Below the pieces are notes generated by a model that was not told the DNA's origin, did no database searches, and saw nothing but the letters and a program-made list of their open reading frames with translations. A stretch of 64,000 nucleotides of DNA from Cloacibacterium normanense. Its GTDB lineage: Bacteria; Bacteroidota; Bacteroidia; Flavobacteriales; Weeksellaceae. Below are positions 34,802 to 42,946 of the stretch, piece after piece (position 1 is the first letter of the stretch; each line of letters begins with the position of its first letter). The stretch lies in NCBI RefSeq assembly GCF_002943105.1, contig NZ_PTPZ01000003.1, positions 124,001 through 188,000 on the forward strand. Reading direction: 5' to 3'. The position numbers were made by a program, and so were the translations under genes.

Positions 34802-34828
34802 TTGAGACGCGAAAAAATCGCGCCTCAA
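34802..34828 (-). terminator. terminator downstream of dapA
   Basis: 11-bp stem with one G-T pair (34802-34812 with 34818-34828) and A/T loop; on the minus strand a short T run follows. Lies between dapA and the yjgN-like gene. Confidence 0.75.
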
Positions 34829-34852
34829 TATAGTAAAAAATTGTTTTTCTGA

Positions 34853-35725
34853 TTAAATTTTTGCCATTTCTGCTTTTATTTTGGCTTGTAAACCTTCAGA
34901 AGCAACAACTAGAGGCAGTCTTAAGTAGTTTTTGATGATTCCTTTCTCTGCTAAAACGGTTTTAATTCCGCAAGGATTTCCTTCAGCAAAAATAAGTCTG
35001 GTGATTTCTACCAATTTGTTATGAATTTCATAAGCTTCTTTTACTTTTCCTTCGAAAGCAAGTTGTACCATCGTAGAAAATTCCTTAGGATAACCTTGTC
35101 CAATTACGGAAATTACACCGTCTCCACCCGCTAAAGTTACAGGAAGTGTATATTCATCATCTCCAGAAACTAAAGAGAAATTTGCAGGTTTTTTTCTTAA
35201 AATATCAAAATATTGTAAGATGTTTGGTGCAGCTTCTTTAATCATAAAAAGATTAGGGAATTCATTCGCTAAACGCAATGTGGTAGAAGCCTCTATGTTT
35301 TGACCAGTTCTTCCCGGAACGTTATAAATAATAATTTGTTTCCCTGTAGAAGCTAGCATTTTGTAATGCTGATAAAGTCCTTCTTGGTTTGGTTTGTTAT
35401 AGTAAGGGGATACTGATAGAACTGCATCGAAATCCGTTAAATCTGCTTCTTCAATTTGTTTTTTAACTTCTAGAGTATTGTTTCCACCGATTCCTAAAAC
35501 CAATGGTAAACGTTTATTATTAATCTTTATAACGTGTTTTATAACTTCTTGTTTTTCTGCTGCAGAAAGAGTAGCAGCTTCTGCTGTGGTTCCTAGAACT
35601 ACTAAATAATTGGTGCCATTTTCGATGTTGTATTCTACTAATCTCGTTAGCGAATCAAAATCTACTGATAAATCTTCGTTGAAAGGTGTTACTAATGCTA
35701 CACCTACTCCTTTTAAGTTACTCAT
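34853..35725 (-). CDS. dapA: 4-hydroxy-tetrahydrodipicolinate synthase
   Basis: 290 residues. Condenses pyruvate with aspartate semialdehyde, first step of lysine/diaminopimelate synthesis. Family pattern is complete: GVGVALVTPFNEDLSVD, TTAEAATLS, SPYYNKPNQEGLYQHY with the relay Tyr, YNVPGRTGQNIE, and the Schiff-base Lys in FMIKEAAPN. Standard length, cytoplasmic. Flanked by its own promoter box and terminator, so monocistronic. Confidence 0.96.
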   Translation of the reverse strand: MSNLKGVGVALVTPFNEDLSVDFDSLTRLVEYNIENGTNYLVVLGTTAEAATLSAAEKQEVIKHVIKINNKRLPLVLGIGGNNTLEVKKQIEEADLTDFDAVLSVSPYYNKPNQEGLYQHYKMLASTGKQIIIYNVPGRTGQNIEASTTLRLANEFPNLFMIKEAAPNILQYFDILRKKPANFSLVSGDDEYTLPVTLAGGDGVISVIGQGYPKEFSTMVQLAFEGKVKEAYEIHNKLVEITRLIFAEGNPCGIKTVLAEKGIIKNYLRLPLVVASEGLQAKIKAEMAKI

Positions 35726-35756
35726 TGTTAAATTGTGTTATAAAAATTAATTTGTT

Positions 35757-35764
35757 CAAAATTA
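35757..35764 (-). promoter_or_regulatory. -7 promoter box of dapA
   Basis: TAATTTTG on the minus strand (TAnnTTTG match), 31 bases before the dapA ATG. Confidence 0.5.
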
Positions 35765-36038
35765 GTGAAAAAATTTTTTTCAGGAGCAAGAAGTTTACTA
35801 ATTCTCATCACTTTTGGACCCGCTTTTCACTGCAATTTTTTAAAATTTTTTCACTCAGGTTTCATAAAATGAAAAAACCTGAAAATTTTAAAAGGATTTC
35901 CGCTTCAAAACGAGGCACGAGTTTCGCCGATTCCTATAAAAATATAAAAAAACAAAGAGGCAATCGGGGCTATTTTTTACGCAAATTTCTTCGGTTCACA
36001 CCCGCTAAAAAATCTATTCATAATAACACAGAATCAAT
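35765..36038. other. intergenic region, relic-like
   Basis: Noncoding spacer between divergent dapA and the 5'-nucleotidase pair. An imperfect hairpin CAGGTTTCAT...ATGAAAAAACCTG lies near 35858-35883, and the heptamer ACCCGCT occurs twice (near 35819 and 35999). It is patchily more G+C-rich than other spacers. An open frame on the plus strand overlaps the dapA start and shows no family features, so I do not call it a gene. It may be a decayed repeat element. Confidence 0.4.
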
Positions 36039-36046
36039 TATATTTG
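36039..36046 (+). promoter_or_regulatory. -7 promoter box of the 5'-nucleotidase pair
   Basis: TATATTTG, exact TAnnTTTG match, 21 bases before the ATG at 36068. Confidence 0.55.
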
Positions 36047-36067
36047 CATTACAATTTTTATAAAATC

Positions 36068-36817
36068 ATGAAAAATAAAATTTGGTTGTTGGCCATCGTT
36101 GCGCTCACTGCTTCTGCATGCAGAACTCCGCTTCAAGTGGCTCAAGTTCAACCGCAGAAAAATACTTCTATCACTTCTGAAATTGCAGAAAATCAGAATT
36201 TTGTTTCTGTTATTGCTCCTTACAAAGCAGAGTTGGAGAAAAAAATGAATTCTAAAATTTCTTACACTTCTGTAGACCTTAATAAATCGGGAGACAATTC
36301 CAATTTAGGGAACCTTTTAGCAGATTTCACTTATGAAGGAGCAGAAGAATGGGGAGAAAAAAATAATATTGATGTAGACGCTGCGGTAATTAACATTGGC
36401 GGAATTCGTTCTACGATTGGAGCAGGAGATATTTTGACCAAACATGTTTTCGAAGTTATGCCTTTTGAAAATGAAGTGGTTATTGTAAAAATGAAAGGGA
36501 GTGATTTAAGAGGTTTATTTCAATATTATTTAGAAACACAGAAAAATAACCCCGTTTCTCATCTTTATATCGAAACAGAAAACGGTAAAATCAATCAAGC
36601 CTTAATCGATGGCGAGAATGTGGAAGATGATGAGGTTTATTACATCGCTACGTCTGATTATCTTGCTTTAGGTGGTGATAATATGAAGTTTTTCAGCAAA
36701 GGAGAACTCATTTCTACAGGAATTAAATTGAGAGATTTGTTTTTAGAATATTTCAAGAAAAATCCAGAAGTAAAAGCTAATAAAGACATTCGTTTAAATT
36801 TTAAAGGGAAAAACTAA
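36068..36817 (+). CDS. 5'-nucleotidase C-terminal domain lipoprotein
   Basis: 249 residues from the ATG at 36068, which starts a signal peptide with lipobox TASAC; an upstream start at 36044 would put 8 residues ahead of it and overlap the promoter box. This is only the substrate-binding C-terminal domain of UshA-type 5'-nucleotidases: INIGGIRSTIGAGDIL (N-x-GGIR) and SDYLALGGDNMKFF (Y-x-x-x-GGD) bind the nucleotide. The metal-binding domain is encoded by the next gene, whose ATG shares one base with this stop (TAATG). Confidence 0.9.
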   Translation: MKNKIWLLAIVALTASACRTPLQVAQVQPQKNTSITSEIAENQNFVSVIAPYKAELEKKMNSKISYTSVDLNKSGDNSNLGNLLADFTYEGAEEWGEKNNIDVDAAVINIGGIRSTIGAGDILTKHVFEVMPFENEVVIVKMKGSDLRGLFQYYLETQKNNPVSHLYIETENGKINQALIDGENVEDDEVYYIATSDYLALGGDNMKFFSKGELISTGIKLRDLFLEYFKKNPEVKANKDIRLNFKGKN

Positions 36818-37767
36818 TGAACAGAAAAGAATTTTTAAAAACAGTAGGAGGCGGAACATTAGCACTTTCTTTAGCGCCTAATTTAGTTTTTGCCAGTCAA
36901 AAAAGTATTCTAGATAAAAATGCGGCTTATAAATTGACCGTTTTACACACCAATGACCAACACAGTAGAATAGAACCGTTTGATTCTAGTTACTCCAGAA
37001 ATCCTAATCAGGGAGGTTTTGCAAGACGTGCTACTTTAATTCAGCAGATTAGAAGCCAAGAAAAAAATGTTCTTTTGTTAGATGCAGGAGATATTTTTCA
37101 AGGAACACCATATTTTAATTTTTATGGAGGTGAACTTGAGTTTAAATTAATGTCTATGATGGGTTATGATGCGGCAACTATGGGAAATCATGATTTTGAC
37201 AATGGTTTAGAAGGTTTTTTGAAGGCTTTACCTAATGCTAAATTCCCTTTTATCACTTCTAATTATGATTTCAGCAATACCATTCTTGACGGGAAAACGG
37301 AAAAATATAAAATCTTCAAAAAAGATGGAATTAAAGTAGGACTTTTCGGAGTGGGAATAGAGTTAGATGGATTGGTGGGCAAGAAGCAATATCAGGAAAC
37401 TAAATATTTGAATCCAGTAGAAATCGCACAGCATTATGCAGATTTTCTGAGAAAAGAAAAAGGTTGTGATTTGGTAATTTGTCTATCACATATTGGTTAT
37501 GATTATAGAGATGATGCGGATAAAATTTCTGATAAAAAATTAGCAGCTCAGACAGATAATATTGATTTAATTTTAGGAGGTCACACCCATACTTTTTTAC
37601 CAGAACCACAATCTTTCACCAATAAAAGTGGCAAAAACGTTTTGGTGAATCAAGTAGGTTGGGCTGGATTGCTTTTAGGAAGAATAGATTTTTATTTTGA
37701 CAAAAATAAGAGCTTACAAAATATTTCATGGAATAATCAAGTTATAGATGATAGCATTTTAGGTTAA
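36817..37767 (+). CDS. metallophosphatase, 5'-nucleotidase N-terminal domain
   Basis: 316 residues with a Tat-like or Sec signal (NRKEFLKTVGGGTLALSLA). The calcineurin-like di-metal site is complete: LHTNDQHSR, LDAGDIFQGTPY, MGNHDFDNG, CLSHIGYD and GGHTHTFLP. It lacks the C-terminal nucleotide-binding domain, which is the product of the preceding overlapping gene; the two presumably act together in the periplasm on nucleotides. Three bases before the PorZ-like gene. Confidence 0.92.
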   Translation: MNRKEFLKTVGGGTLALSLAPNLVFASQKSILDKNAAYKLTVLHTNDQHSRIEPFDSSYSRNPNQGGFARRATLIQQIRSQEKNVLLLDAGDIFQGTPYFNFYGGELEFKLMSMMGYDAATMGNHDFDNGLEGFLKALPNAKFPFITSNYDFSNTILDGKTEKYKIFKKDGIKVGLFGVGIELDGLVGKKQYQETKYLNPVEIAQHYADFLRKEKGCDLVICLSHIGYDYRDDADKISDKKLAAQTDNIDLILGGHTHTFLPEPQSFTNKSGKNVLVNQVGWAGLLLGRIDFYFDKNKSLQNISWNNQVIDDSILG

Positions 37768-37770
37768 AAA

Positions 37771-40014
37771 TTGATGGTGAAAAAAAATATATTAGTCTTT
37801 TTACTGCTTTTGTCGTATTTTTTAGTGTTTTCGCAAAGCACCAATAGTAAGTGGAGCGATTTGTTCTCTTACAATAATGTTTTGGCTTTCAAAGAAAAAG
37901 ACGGGAAAATTATTGCCGCAACCGAAAATGGAGTTTTTTATTACAACACCATTTCAGGTGAAATTACCAAACTTTCTAAAGCCAATGGTTTGCACGAAGT
38001 GAAAATTTCGGCTTTTGATTATGAGGCTGCTACCAATACGGCTATCATAGGTTATAAATCTGGCAATTTAGATGTGGTAACTGCAGATGGTGTAACGTAT
38101 GTAGTAGATATTCCGCTCTCACAAAGTTATACCGGAAGTAAAACGATTAATAATATTTCTATCAATGGAGACAAAGCCGTGATTTCTGTAGGTTATGGCG
38201 TTTCTGTTTTTAACATTACCAAAAAAGAATTTGGGGATACTTGTTTCTTTTTTAATGGTACTTCTTACGAAAAAGTTTTAGAAGCCACCATAAAAGACAA
38301 TACGGTTTATGCGATTACAGGAACCAGTCTTAAATATCATCCTATAGACGTAACTTTTTCGGTGTACAACAATTGGAATTCCGCAGCAGGAAATTATACA
38401 CAGATAGATTCTAAATCTACTTTGGTGTTATCTAATAACAACACCGTATATTATGGTAATGTGGGAAGTTTAAGTTCTATTCCGCAAAGTTTTACCAATA
38501 TTAAAGACCTCAAAATTACGGATTCCCAAATTATTGTTGCAGACCAAACCAAAGTATACGCGTATACACTTACAGGAACTTTGCAAAAAACAATAGATAT
38601 CGGAGAAGAAGTAAATACGGCTTTTGTAGTAAACAATCAAATTTATACAGGAACTAAACTTTCAGGAATTTATGATGAATCTAAAAACTCTTATAAACCA
38701 GATGGTCCTTACTCTAATGTTTCATATAAGATTAGCTTGTTAGATAATCAACTGTGGGTTTCTACGGGTGGAAGAGATGGTTATAATGGTCCATTTTATA
38801 CAGGTTTAGGATATTATCATTTTGATGGTAATAAATGGAATTATCCCAATTATTTTAAAAGCTCTCCTTTCGTTTGGAATATTTTAGATGTAGTTCCTAA
38901 TCCTTCTAAACCTTCCGAAGTTTTCTTTACTAACTATTCTTGGATACAAGGGCAAAAAGGGATTTATAAAATGGATAATAATGTTTTTATAAAAGCTTAT
39001 AATCAAACAGACGCTAATAGTCTTTATAATAGACCTGCAGGTTGTGTTTTTGATGAAAATAATCAACTTTTTTGTTCCGTTGGACTTTTGCAAAATCAGA
39101 AATATACAGAAGGTGTCTATGTTTATGATAAATCTACCGATCAGTTTGTTATTAATTCATTAATTTCTGCGGGTAGTATGCAGAAGCCACTTGTAAAAGA
39201 AGGCAAATTATTTATTCCATCTCCTTACTATAATCCAGGAGGTTTGATTATTTCTGATTATAAAAATACACCACTTAGTTTTTCAGATGATAAAACCATA
39301 CTGATTAATTCAAAAAATGGATTGGCAGCTTCTGGAACTGTTTCAGCAGCGATAGATAAAAATGATGACATTTGGATAGGAACTAGATTAGGTCTTAGAA
39401 TTTTACCAAACGCTTCTAATGCAATTAATAATACTGATAATAAAGCAGAGCCTATTGTTATTACTCAAAACGGAATTCCAGAAGAGCTTTTTAAAGATTT
39501 GGTGATTCTTCAGGTAGAAGTAGATTCAGGGAATCAAAAATGGGTTTCTGTAGAAGGAGGAGGCGTATTTTACCTCAGTTCTAATGGCGAAAATACCATT
39601 TCGCATTTTACAAAAGTAAATTCTCCATTGCCAAATGATATTGTTACAGATATAAAAGTAGACCCTAAAACAGGAAAAGTATATTTTGTAACCTTTGATG
39701 GAATTGTGGTGTATCAAGGAGATGTAATCAATGTTTCTAGTGATTTTTCTGAGATAAAAGTTTATCCAAATCCAGTCGTTACAAGTCAATACAGAGGAAA
39801 TGTAAAAATTACAGGACTTGCCGAAAAAACCAATATTAGAATTACAGATGCAGCAGGAAACGTAGTGCATCAAGCAGTAGCAAGAGGCGGATATTACGAA
39901 TGGAGCCTCAATAATCAAAAAGGCATTAGAGTAGCCTCGGGAATTTATTTTGTCTTAATGACCAATGAAGATGGAACCGATAAAGCTACCGCTAAAATAG
40001 CAGTGGTGAATTAA
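37771..40014 (+). CDS. porZ: PorZ-like beta-propeller protein with T9SS sorting domain
   Basis: 747 residues; signal peptide about 1-21 (ending LVFSQS). Two seven-bladed propellers are suggested by recurring IIAATENGVFYY- and DDIWIGTRLGLRIL-like blades. The C-terminal 80 residues form a type A sorting domain (EIKVYPNPVV at the start, GIYFVLMTNEDG near the end). Size and layout match PorZ, a surface protein that delivers anionic lipopolysaccharide in T9SS. The stop overlaps the recO ATG (TTAATGG). Could also be another regulator-propeller T9SS cargo. Confidence 0.75.
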   Translation: MMVKKNILVFLLLLSYFLVFSQSTNSKWSDLFSYNNVLAFKEKDGKIIAATENGVFYYNTISGEITKLSKANGLHEVKISAFDYEAATNTAIIGYKSGNLDVVTADGVTYVVDIPLSQSYTGSKTINNISINGDKAVISVGYGVSVFNITKKEFGDTCFFFNGTSYEKVLEATIKDNTVYAITGTSLKYHPIDVTFSVYNNWNSAAGNYTQIDSKSTLVLSNNNTVYYGNVGSLSSIPQSFTNIKDLKITDSQIIVADQTKVYAYTLTGTLQKTIDIGEEVNTAFVVNNQIYTGTKLSGIYDESKNSYKPDGPYSNVSYKISLLDNQLWVSTGGRDGYNGPFYTGLGYYHFDGNKWNYPNYFKSSPFVWNILDVVPNPSKPSEVFFTNYSWIQGQKGIYKMDNNVFIKAYNQTDANSLYNRPAGCVFDENNQLFCSVGLLQNQKYTEGVYVYDKSTDQFVINSLISAGSMQKPLVKEGKLFIPSPYYNPGGLIISDYKNTPLSFSDDKTILINSKNGLAASGTVSAAIDKNDDIWIGTRLGLRILPNASNAINNTDNKAEPIVITQNGIPEELFKDLVILQVEVDSGNQKWVSVEGGGVFYLSSNGENTISHFTKVNSPLPNDIVTDIKVDPKTGKVYFVTFDGIVVYQGDVINVSSDFSEIKVYPNPVVTSQYRGNVKITGLAEKTNIRITDAAGNVVHQAVARGGYYEWSLNNQKGIRVASGIYFVLMTNEDGTDKATAKIAVVN

Positions 40015-40697
40015 TGGATAAAAACACAGGATTTTTACTCTCATATATTAAGTACGGAGATTATGATGTCATTCTGCATTGTTATACGTTAGAAAGCGGT
40101 TTTCAGTCGTTTTTCATGCGAGGTATATATTCTGTTAAAAACAAAAAGAAAGCGTTTCTTTCGCCGCTTAATGAGCTGGAAATTGCTTTTTCAAGTTATC
40201 ATGGCAATCTTCCTACCATTAAAAAAGTAGAACTAAGTGAAAAATTACCAGATGAGGTAAATGTTCATCAGAATGCTGTGATTTTTTTTCTTTCGGATTT
40301 TCTCAATCAAATTTTGAAGAACGAAAGTCAGAACGTTGCTCTTTATCAAGAAATTAAATTTTTCAAACAGAAAATTTTAGAGAAAAAGATGCATGCGCAT
40401 TACTTTTTTCTGATTAGGATGCTTCAGTTTTTTGGTATTTCTCCATTGGTGTCCGAAGAAAAATTTTTAAATATTGAAAAGGGAGTTTTCCAAGAAGAAA
40501 TTACTCAAAAAGAAGTAGATGAAGAACTGTCTTTTCTTTGGAAGAAAATTTTAAACCAAGAAATAGACGAAGATTTTATAATTGAAAAAAAATACAGAAA
40601 ATCTTTATTAGATTCTATTTTACAATACTATAAAATGCATTTTCCAGAATTTTATTCGCCAAAATCCTTACCTGTAATTTTAGAAATATTTGAATAA
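40014..40697 (+). CDS. recO: DNA repair protein RecO
   Basis: 227 residues. Loads RecA with RecF/RecR on SSB-coated DNA. N-terminal OB fold with GFLLSYIKYGDYDVILHCYT and MRGIYSVKNKKKAFLSPL, then a helical domain. The zinc-finger Cys residues present in some RecO proteins are absent, as is usual in flavobacteria. Start overlaps the stop of the PorZ-like gene by one base; ends in a perfect palindromic terminator. Confidence 0.92.
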   Translation: MDKNTGFLLSYIKYGDYDVILHCYTLESGFQSFFMRGIYSVKNKKKAFLSPLNELEIAFSSYHGNLPTIKKVELSEKLPDEVNVHQNAVIFFLSDFLNQILKNESQNVALYQEIKFFKQKILEKKMHAHYFFLIRMLQFFGISPLVSEEKFLNIEKGVFQEEITQKEVDEELSFLWKKILNQEIDEDFIIEKKYRKSLLDSILQYYKMHFPEFYSPKSLPVILEIFE

Positions 40698-40726
40698 AAA
40701 AACCGCCTAATTAGGCGGTTTTTTTA
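40698..40726. terminator. bidirectional terminator between recO and FKBP-like gene
   Basis: Perfect palindrome AACCGCCTAATTAGGCGGTT (40701-40720) with A run before and T run after, so it works for both convergent genes; it overlaps the stop codon of the minus-strand gene. Confidence 0.93.
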
Positions 40727-41449
40727 TCGGTTTTCCGTTTTGTAAATTTGAAAATTGAAAACAAAACTTTTGTCTTTCATGCTAGCTAAATAAGGGAAGG
40801 CATCATCTCTAGCAAATGCGGCTCTTGAAGGTATGATAATTACACCTTGTAAATTATAGTTTTCACTATTTGGAATTTCACAGCTTTGGAAGTATTTTAA
40901 ACCTTCTTGTAAACCCTCTATTTCATAGAAAGTTCTTGTGTAAGTCTTATTATAGGCAGTATTGTAAGCACTCAATACATCATCTTTAACATAATAATAA
41001 GATGGGTCATATTCTGGATTTCCTGTTCCGCTAGTTACAGTATTTCTAAATGTAATTGGAGTTGAAAAACTTACAGTTCCTTTACTATCTTTTGTCGCAA
41101 CATAGGTAGTTGTTTTTTGCAGAATAGATATTTTGTCTGTTGCGCCAATTGTTTTTCCATTAGTTGGAGTATATCTACTAATATAAACTACACCAGAATT
41201 AAGTTTTGTAACATTATAGTTAAATAGTGGCTTTTCATTATCATCCGCAGTAGAAGTGCTGCTAAAAGCTACTATGTTTCCTCTAGAATCAAAATAGTTA
41301 TCTTTTAAAAATTTTTGGATAGCCTCGTCGTCATATGAGTTCTGTGTTTCTAGACTTACTTCTGGAGTTGTAGTGGTATTATCATCATCTTTTCTACATG
41401 AAGATAAGATAAGAGAAGTGAAAGTAAGAAACAAAAGTATTTTTTTCAT
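40724..41449 (-). CDS. lipoprotein, FKBP-like
   Basis: 241 residues, lipobox LILSSC (Cys18), then an acidic/Thr spacer. The C-terminal half has a pattern that recalls FKBP-type isomerases (GLQEGLKYFQ and LQGVIIIPSRAAFARD, compared with GxxxGLxxMxxG and IPxxxAYG), but the active-site residues are not convincing. Envelope protein; peptidyl-prolyl isomerase activity is uncertain. Monocistronic: its own promoter box lies upstream and a terminator overlaps its stop. Confidence 0.6.
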   Translation of the reverse strand: MKKILLFLTFTSLILSSCRKDDDNTTTTPEVSLETQNSYDDEAIQKFLKDNYFDSRGNIVAFSSTSTADDNEKPLFNYNVTKLNSGVVYISRYTPTNGKTIGATDKISILQKTTTYVATKDSKGTVSFSTPITFRNTVTSGTGNPEYDPSYYYVKDDVLSAYNTAYNKTYTRTFYEIEGLQEGLKYFQSCEIPNSENYNLQGVIIIPSRAAFARDDAFPYLASMKDKSFVFNFQIYKTENR

Positions 41450-41506
41450 AAGTTTTTTTATCCTTTAGATTTGTTTAATTAAATTGCTCGATATTTTTAA
41501 TAACTG

Positions 41507-41514
41507 CAAAAGTA
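41507..41514 (-). promoter_or_regulatory. -7 promoter box of the FKBP-like gene
   Basis: TACTTTTG on the minus strand, TAnnTTTG match, 57 bases before the ATG. Confidence 0.45.
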
Positions 41515-41524
41515 TAAATAAATT

Positions 41525-41956
41525 ATGAGAATTGATAAATTTTTATGGAGTATTAGGTTTTACAAAACAAGAAATATAGCAGCCGAAGAAATTAAGAAAA
41601 ACAGAGTTTCTATAGGAGAAAATACCGTAAAATCTTCCAAAGAAGTGAAAGAAGGAGATATTATCAAGATAAGAAAAAATCAAATAGACTATAAAATTAA
41701 GGTTTTACAAATTCCCAAAAGTAGAATAGGAGCCAAATTGGTTGCCCTTCATGTAGCAGACATGACCGAGAAAGAGCAATATGAATTGCTAAAACTCAGA
41801 AAAATGTCTCAAGATTATTACCGTACCAAAGGAGAAGGAAGGCCAACCAAAAAAGACAGAAGAGATATGGATGATTTCTTAGAGACAGACCATGATGAAA
41901 CTTCCGTGACAGAAGATGATTGGGATTCTTTCTTTAAGGATGTAGCTGAAGAATAG
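41525..41956 (+). CDS. S4-domain RNA-binding protein (Hsp15-like)
   Basis: 143 residues. The S4 domain occupies about 1-65 (MRIDKFLWSIRFYKTRN, then KKNRVSIGENTVKSSKEVKEGD). Hsp15 relatives bind free 50S subunits with stalled nascent chains. The C-terminal half is charged, with a Lys/Arg then Asp/Glu-rich tail. Its 3' end overlaps the 3' end of aroK, read from the other strand, by 23 bases. Confidence 0.88.
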   Translation: MRIDKFLWSIRFYKTRNIAAEEIKKNRVSIGENTVKSSKEVKEGDIIKIRKNQIDYKIKVLQIPKSRIGAKLVALHVADMTEKEQYELLKLRKMSQDYYRTKGEGRPTKKDRRDMDDFLETDHDETSVTEDDWDSFFKDVAEE

Positions 41957-42455
41957 TAGTAATTTCCTCTACTATTTCTTCTGGCGTTTTATGGTCAGTG
42001 TCTACAATATATTGTGCTTTATTGTAAAAAATATTTCTCTCAAAAAGGTGTTTGGCGATAAATTCTGGTAAATCTTCATCACTTATTCTCGCAATAAGAG
42101 GCCTTTTTTCTTTTTGTTTAGATAATCTTTGAACTAGTGTGCCAATATTTGCTCTGAGATAGATGGTAATAGAATTATTATTAAGAATTTCCATGTTATT
42201 ATAATACACAGGAGTGCCACCACCTAGACTGATGATGCAATTTTCTTGGGTGGCAAGAAGCTCTTCTAAAGTTTCTTTTTCTGACTTTCTAAAGTAGATT
42301 TCACCCTTTTTTTCAAAAATTTCGGGTATAGTCATGTTTTTTTTCTTAGAAATTTCTTTGTCGAGGTCAAAAATTTTAAAATTTATTTTTTCTCCCAATA
42401 TTTTGGAAATGTGAGATTTACCGCTCCCCATGTAGCCTACAAGTGAAATAATCAT
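41934..42455 (-). CDS. aroK: shikimate kinase
   Basis: 173 residues from the ATG at 42455 (MIISLVGYMGSGKS); a GTG at 42470 would add five residues and is less likely. Phosphorylates shikimate with ATP in aromatic amino-acid synthesis. P-loop GYMGSGKS, then FDLDKEISKKKNMTIPEIF, ISLGGGTPVYYN and the lid QKEKRPLI are all in place. Convergent and overlapping with the S4 gene by 23 bases at the 3' ends, so their mRNAs share antisense sequence. Confidence 0.95.
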   Translation of the reverse strand: MIISLVGYMGSGKSHISKILGEKINFKIFDLDKEISKKKNMTIPEIFEKKGEIYFRKSEKETLEELLATQENCIISLGGGTPVYYNNMEILNNNSITIYLRANIGTLVQRLSKQKEKRPLIARISDEDLPEFIAKHLFERNIFYNKAQYIVDTDHKTPEEIVEEITTILQLHP

Positions 42456-42485
42456 AATTTTATTTTGCACAAAGTTCTTAAAAAA

Positions 42486-42516
42486 TTTTGAGAATTTAAA
42501 AAAAGGCGTATCTTTG
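42486..42516 (+). promoter_or_regulatory. promoter of the tRNA cluster
   Basis: TTTTG (42486-42490) and TATCTTTG (42509-42516) with 18 bases between: the best full match to the Bacteroidota -33/-7 promoter in the window, about 29 bases ahead of the first tRNA. Confidence 0.8.
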
Positions 42517-42544
42517 CACCACTTTTTAACAGAGATGTTAAGGA

Positions 42545-42617
42545 GACCTGGTAGCTCAGCTGGTAGAGCAATACACTTTTAATGTATGGGTCCTGGGTTC
42601 GAATCCCAGCCAGGTCA
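42545..42617 (+). tRNA. tRNA-Lys (anticodon TTT), copy 1
   Basis: 73 bases. Acceptor stem GACCTGG/CCAGGTC, anticodon arm ATACA-CTTTTAA-TGTAT, T arm CTGGG-TTCGAAT-CCCAG, discriminator A; CCA not encoded. Identical to copy 2. Confidence 0.97.
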
Positions 42618-42626
42618 CAACAAAAT

Positions 42627-42653
42627 TCCGTATACCCTTTACGGATTTTTTTT
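42627..42653 (+). terminator. hairpin between tRNA-Lys and tRNA-Leu
   Basis: 6-bp stem TCCGTA/TACGGA with a 7-base loop, followed by eight T. It looks like a terminator, yet no obvious new promoter precedes tRNA-Leu, so it may be an attenuating or processing hairpin. Confidence 0.55.
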
Positions 42654-42736
42654 GCCTACGTGGTGAAATTGGTAGACACGCCATCTTGAGGGGGTGGTTT
42701 CCTAAGGATGTGCTGGTTCGAGTCCAGTCGTAGGCA
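42654..42736 (+). tRNA. tRNA-Leu (anticodon GAG)
   Basis: 83 bases with acceptor stem GCCTACG/CGTAGGC, anticodon arm CCATC-TTGAGGG-GGTGG (one wobble pair), a long variable arm as expected for tRNA-Leu, and discriminator A. CCA not encoded. Confidence 0.94.
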
Positions 42737-42782
42737 CGAAGAGCAAAAAATAAAAACTTAGAAATTTTTTATAAATTTCAAA

Positions 42783-42855
42783 GACCTGGTAGCTCAGCTG
42801 GTAGAGCAATACACTTTTAATGTATGGGTCCTGGGTTCGAATCCCAGCCAGGTCA
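42783..42855 (+). tRNA. tRNA-Lys (anticodon TTT), copy 2
   Basis: Identical over its 73 bases to copy 1 at 42545. The identity stops within a few bases on both sides, so it is an old or gene-converted duplicate. Confidence 0.97.
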
Positions 42856-42907
42856 CAATTTACGAAAGTAAATTTTTTTCATATTAATATTTTGTGATTT
42901 GGTGTTT

Positions 42908-42941
42908 AAAAGCCTTCAAGTTACCTTGAAGGCTTTTTATT
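42908..42941 (+). terminator. terminator of the tRNA cluster
   Basis: Perfect 13-bp stem AAAAGCCTTCAAG/CTTGAAGGCTTTT with loop TTAC and further T. It may also serve the convergent panC. Confidence 0.9.
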
Positions 42942-42946
42942 TGTTT

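Noticed and set aside
35686-36063. Open frame of 125 codons on the plus strand
   Set aside because: It overlaps the dapA start and promoter and the nucleotidase promoter, has a Lys/Phe-rich composition of A+T spacer DNA and matches no family pattern.
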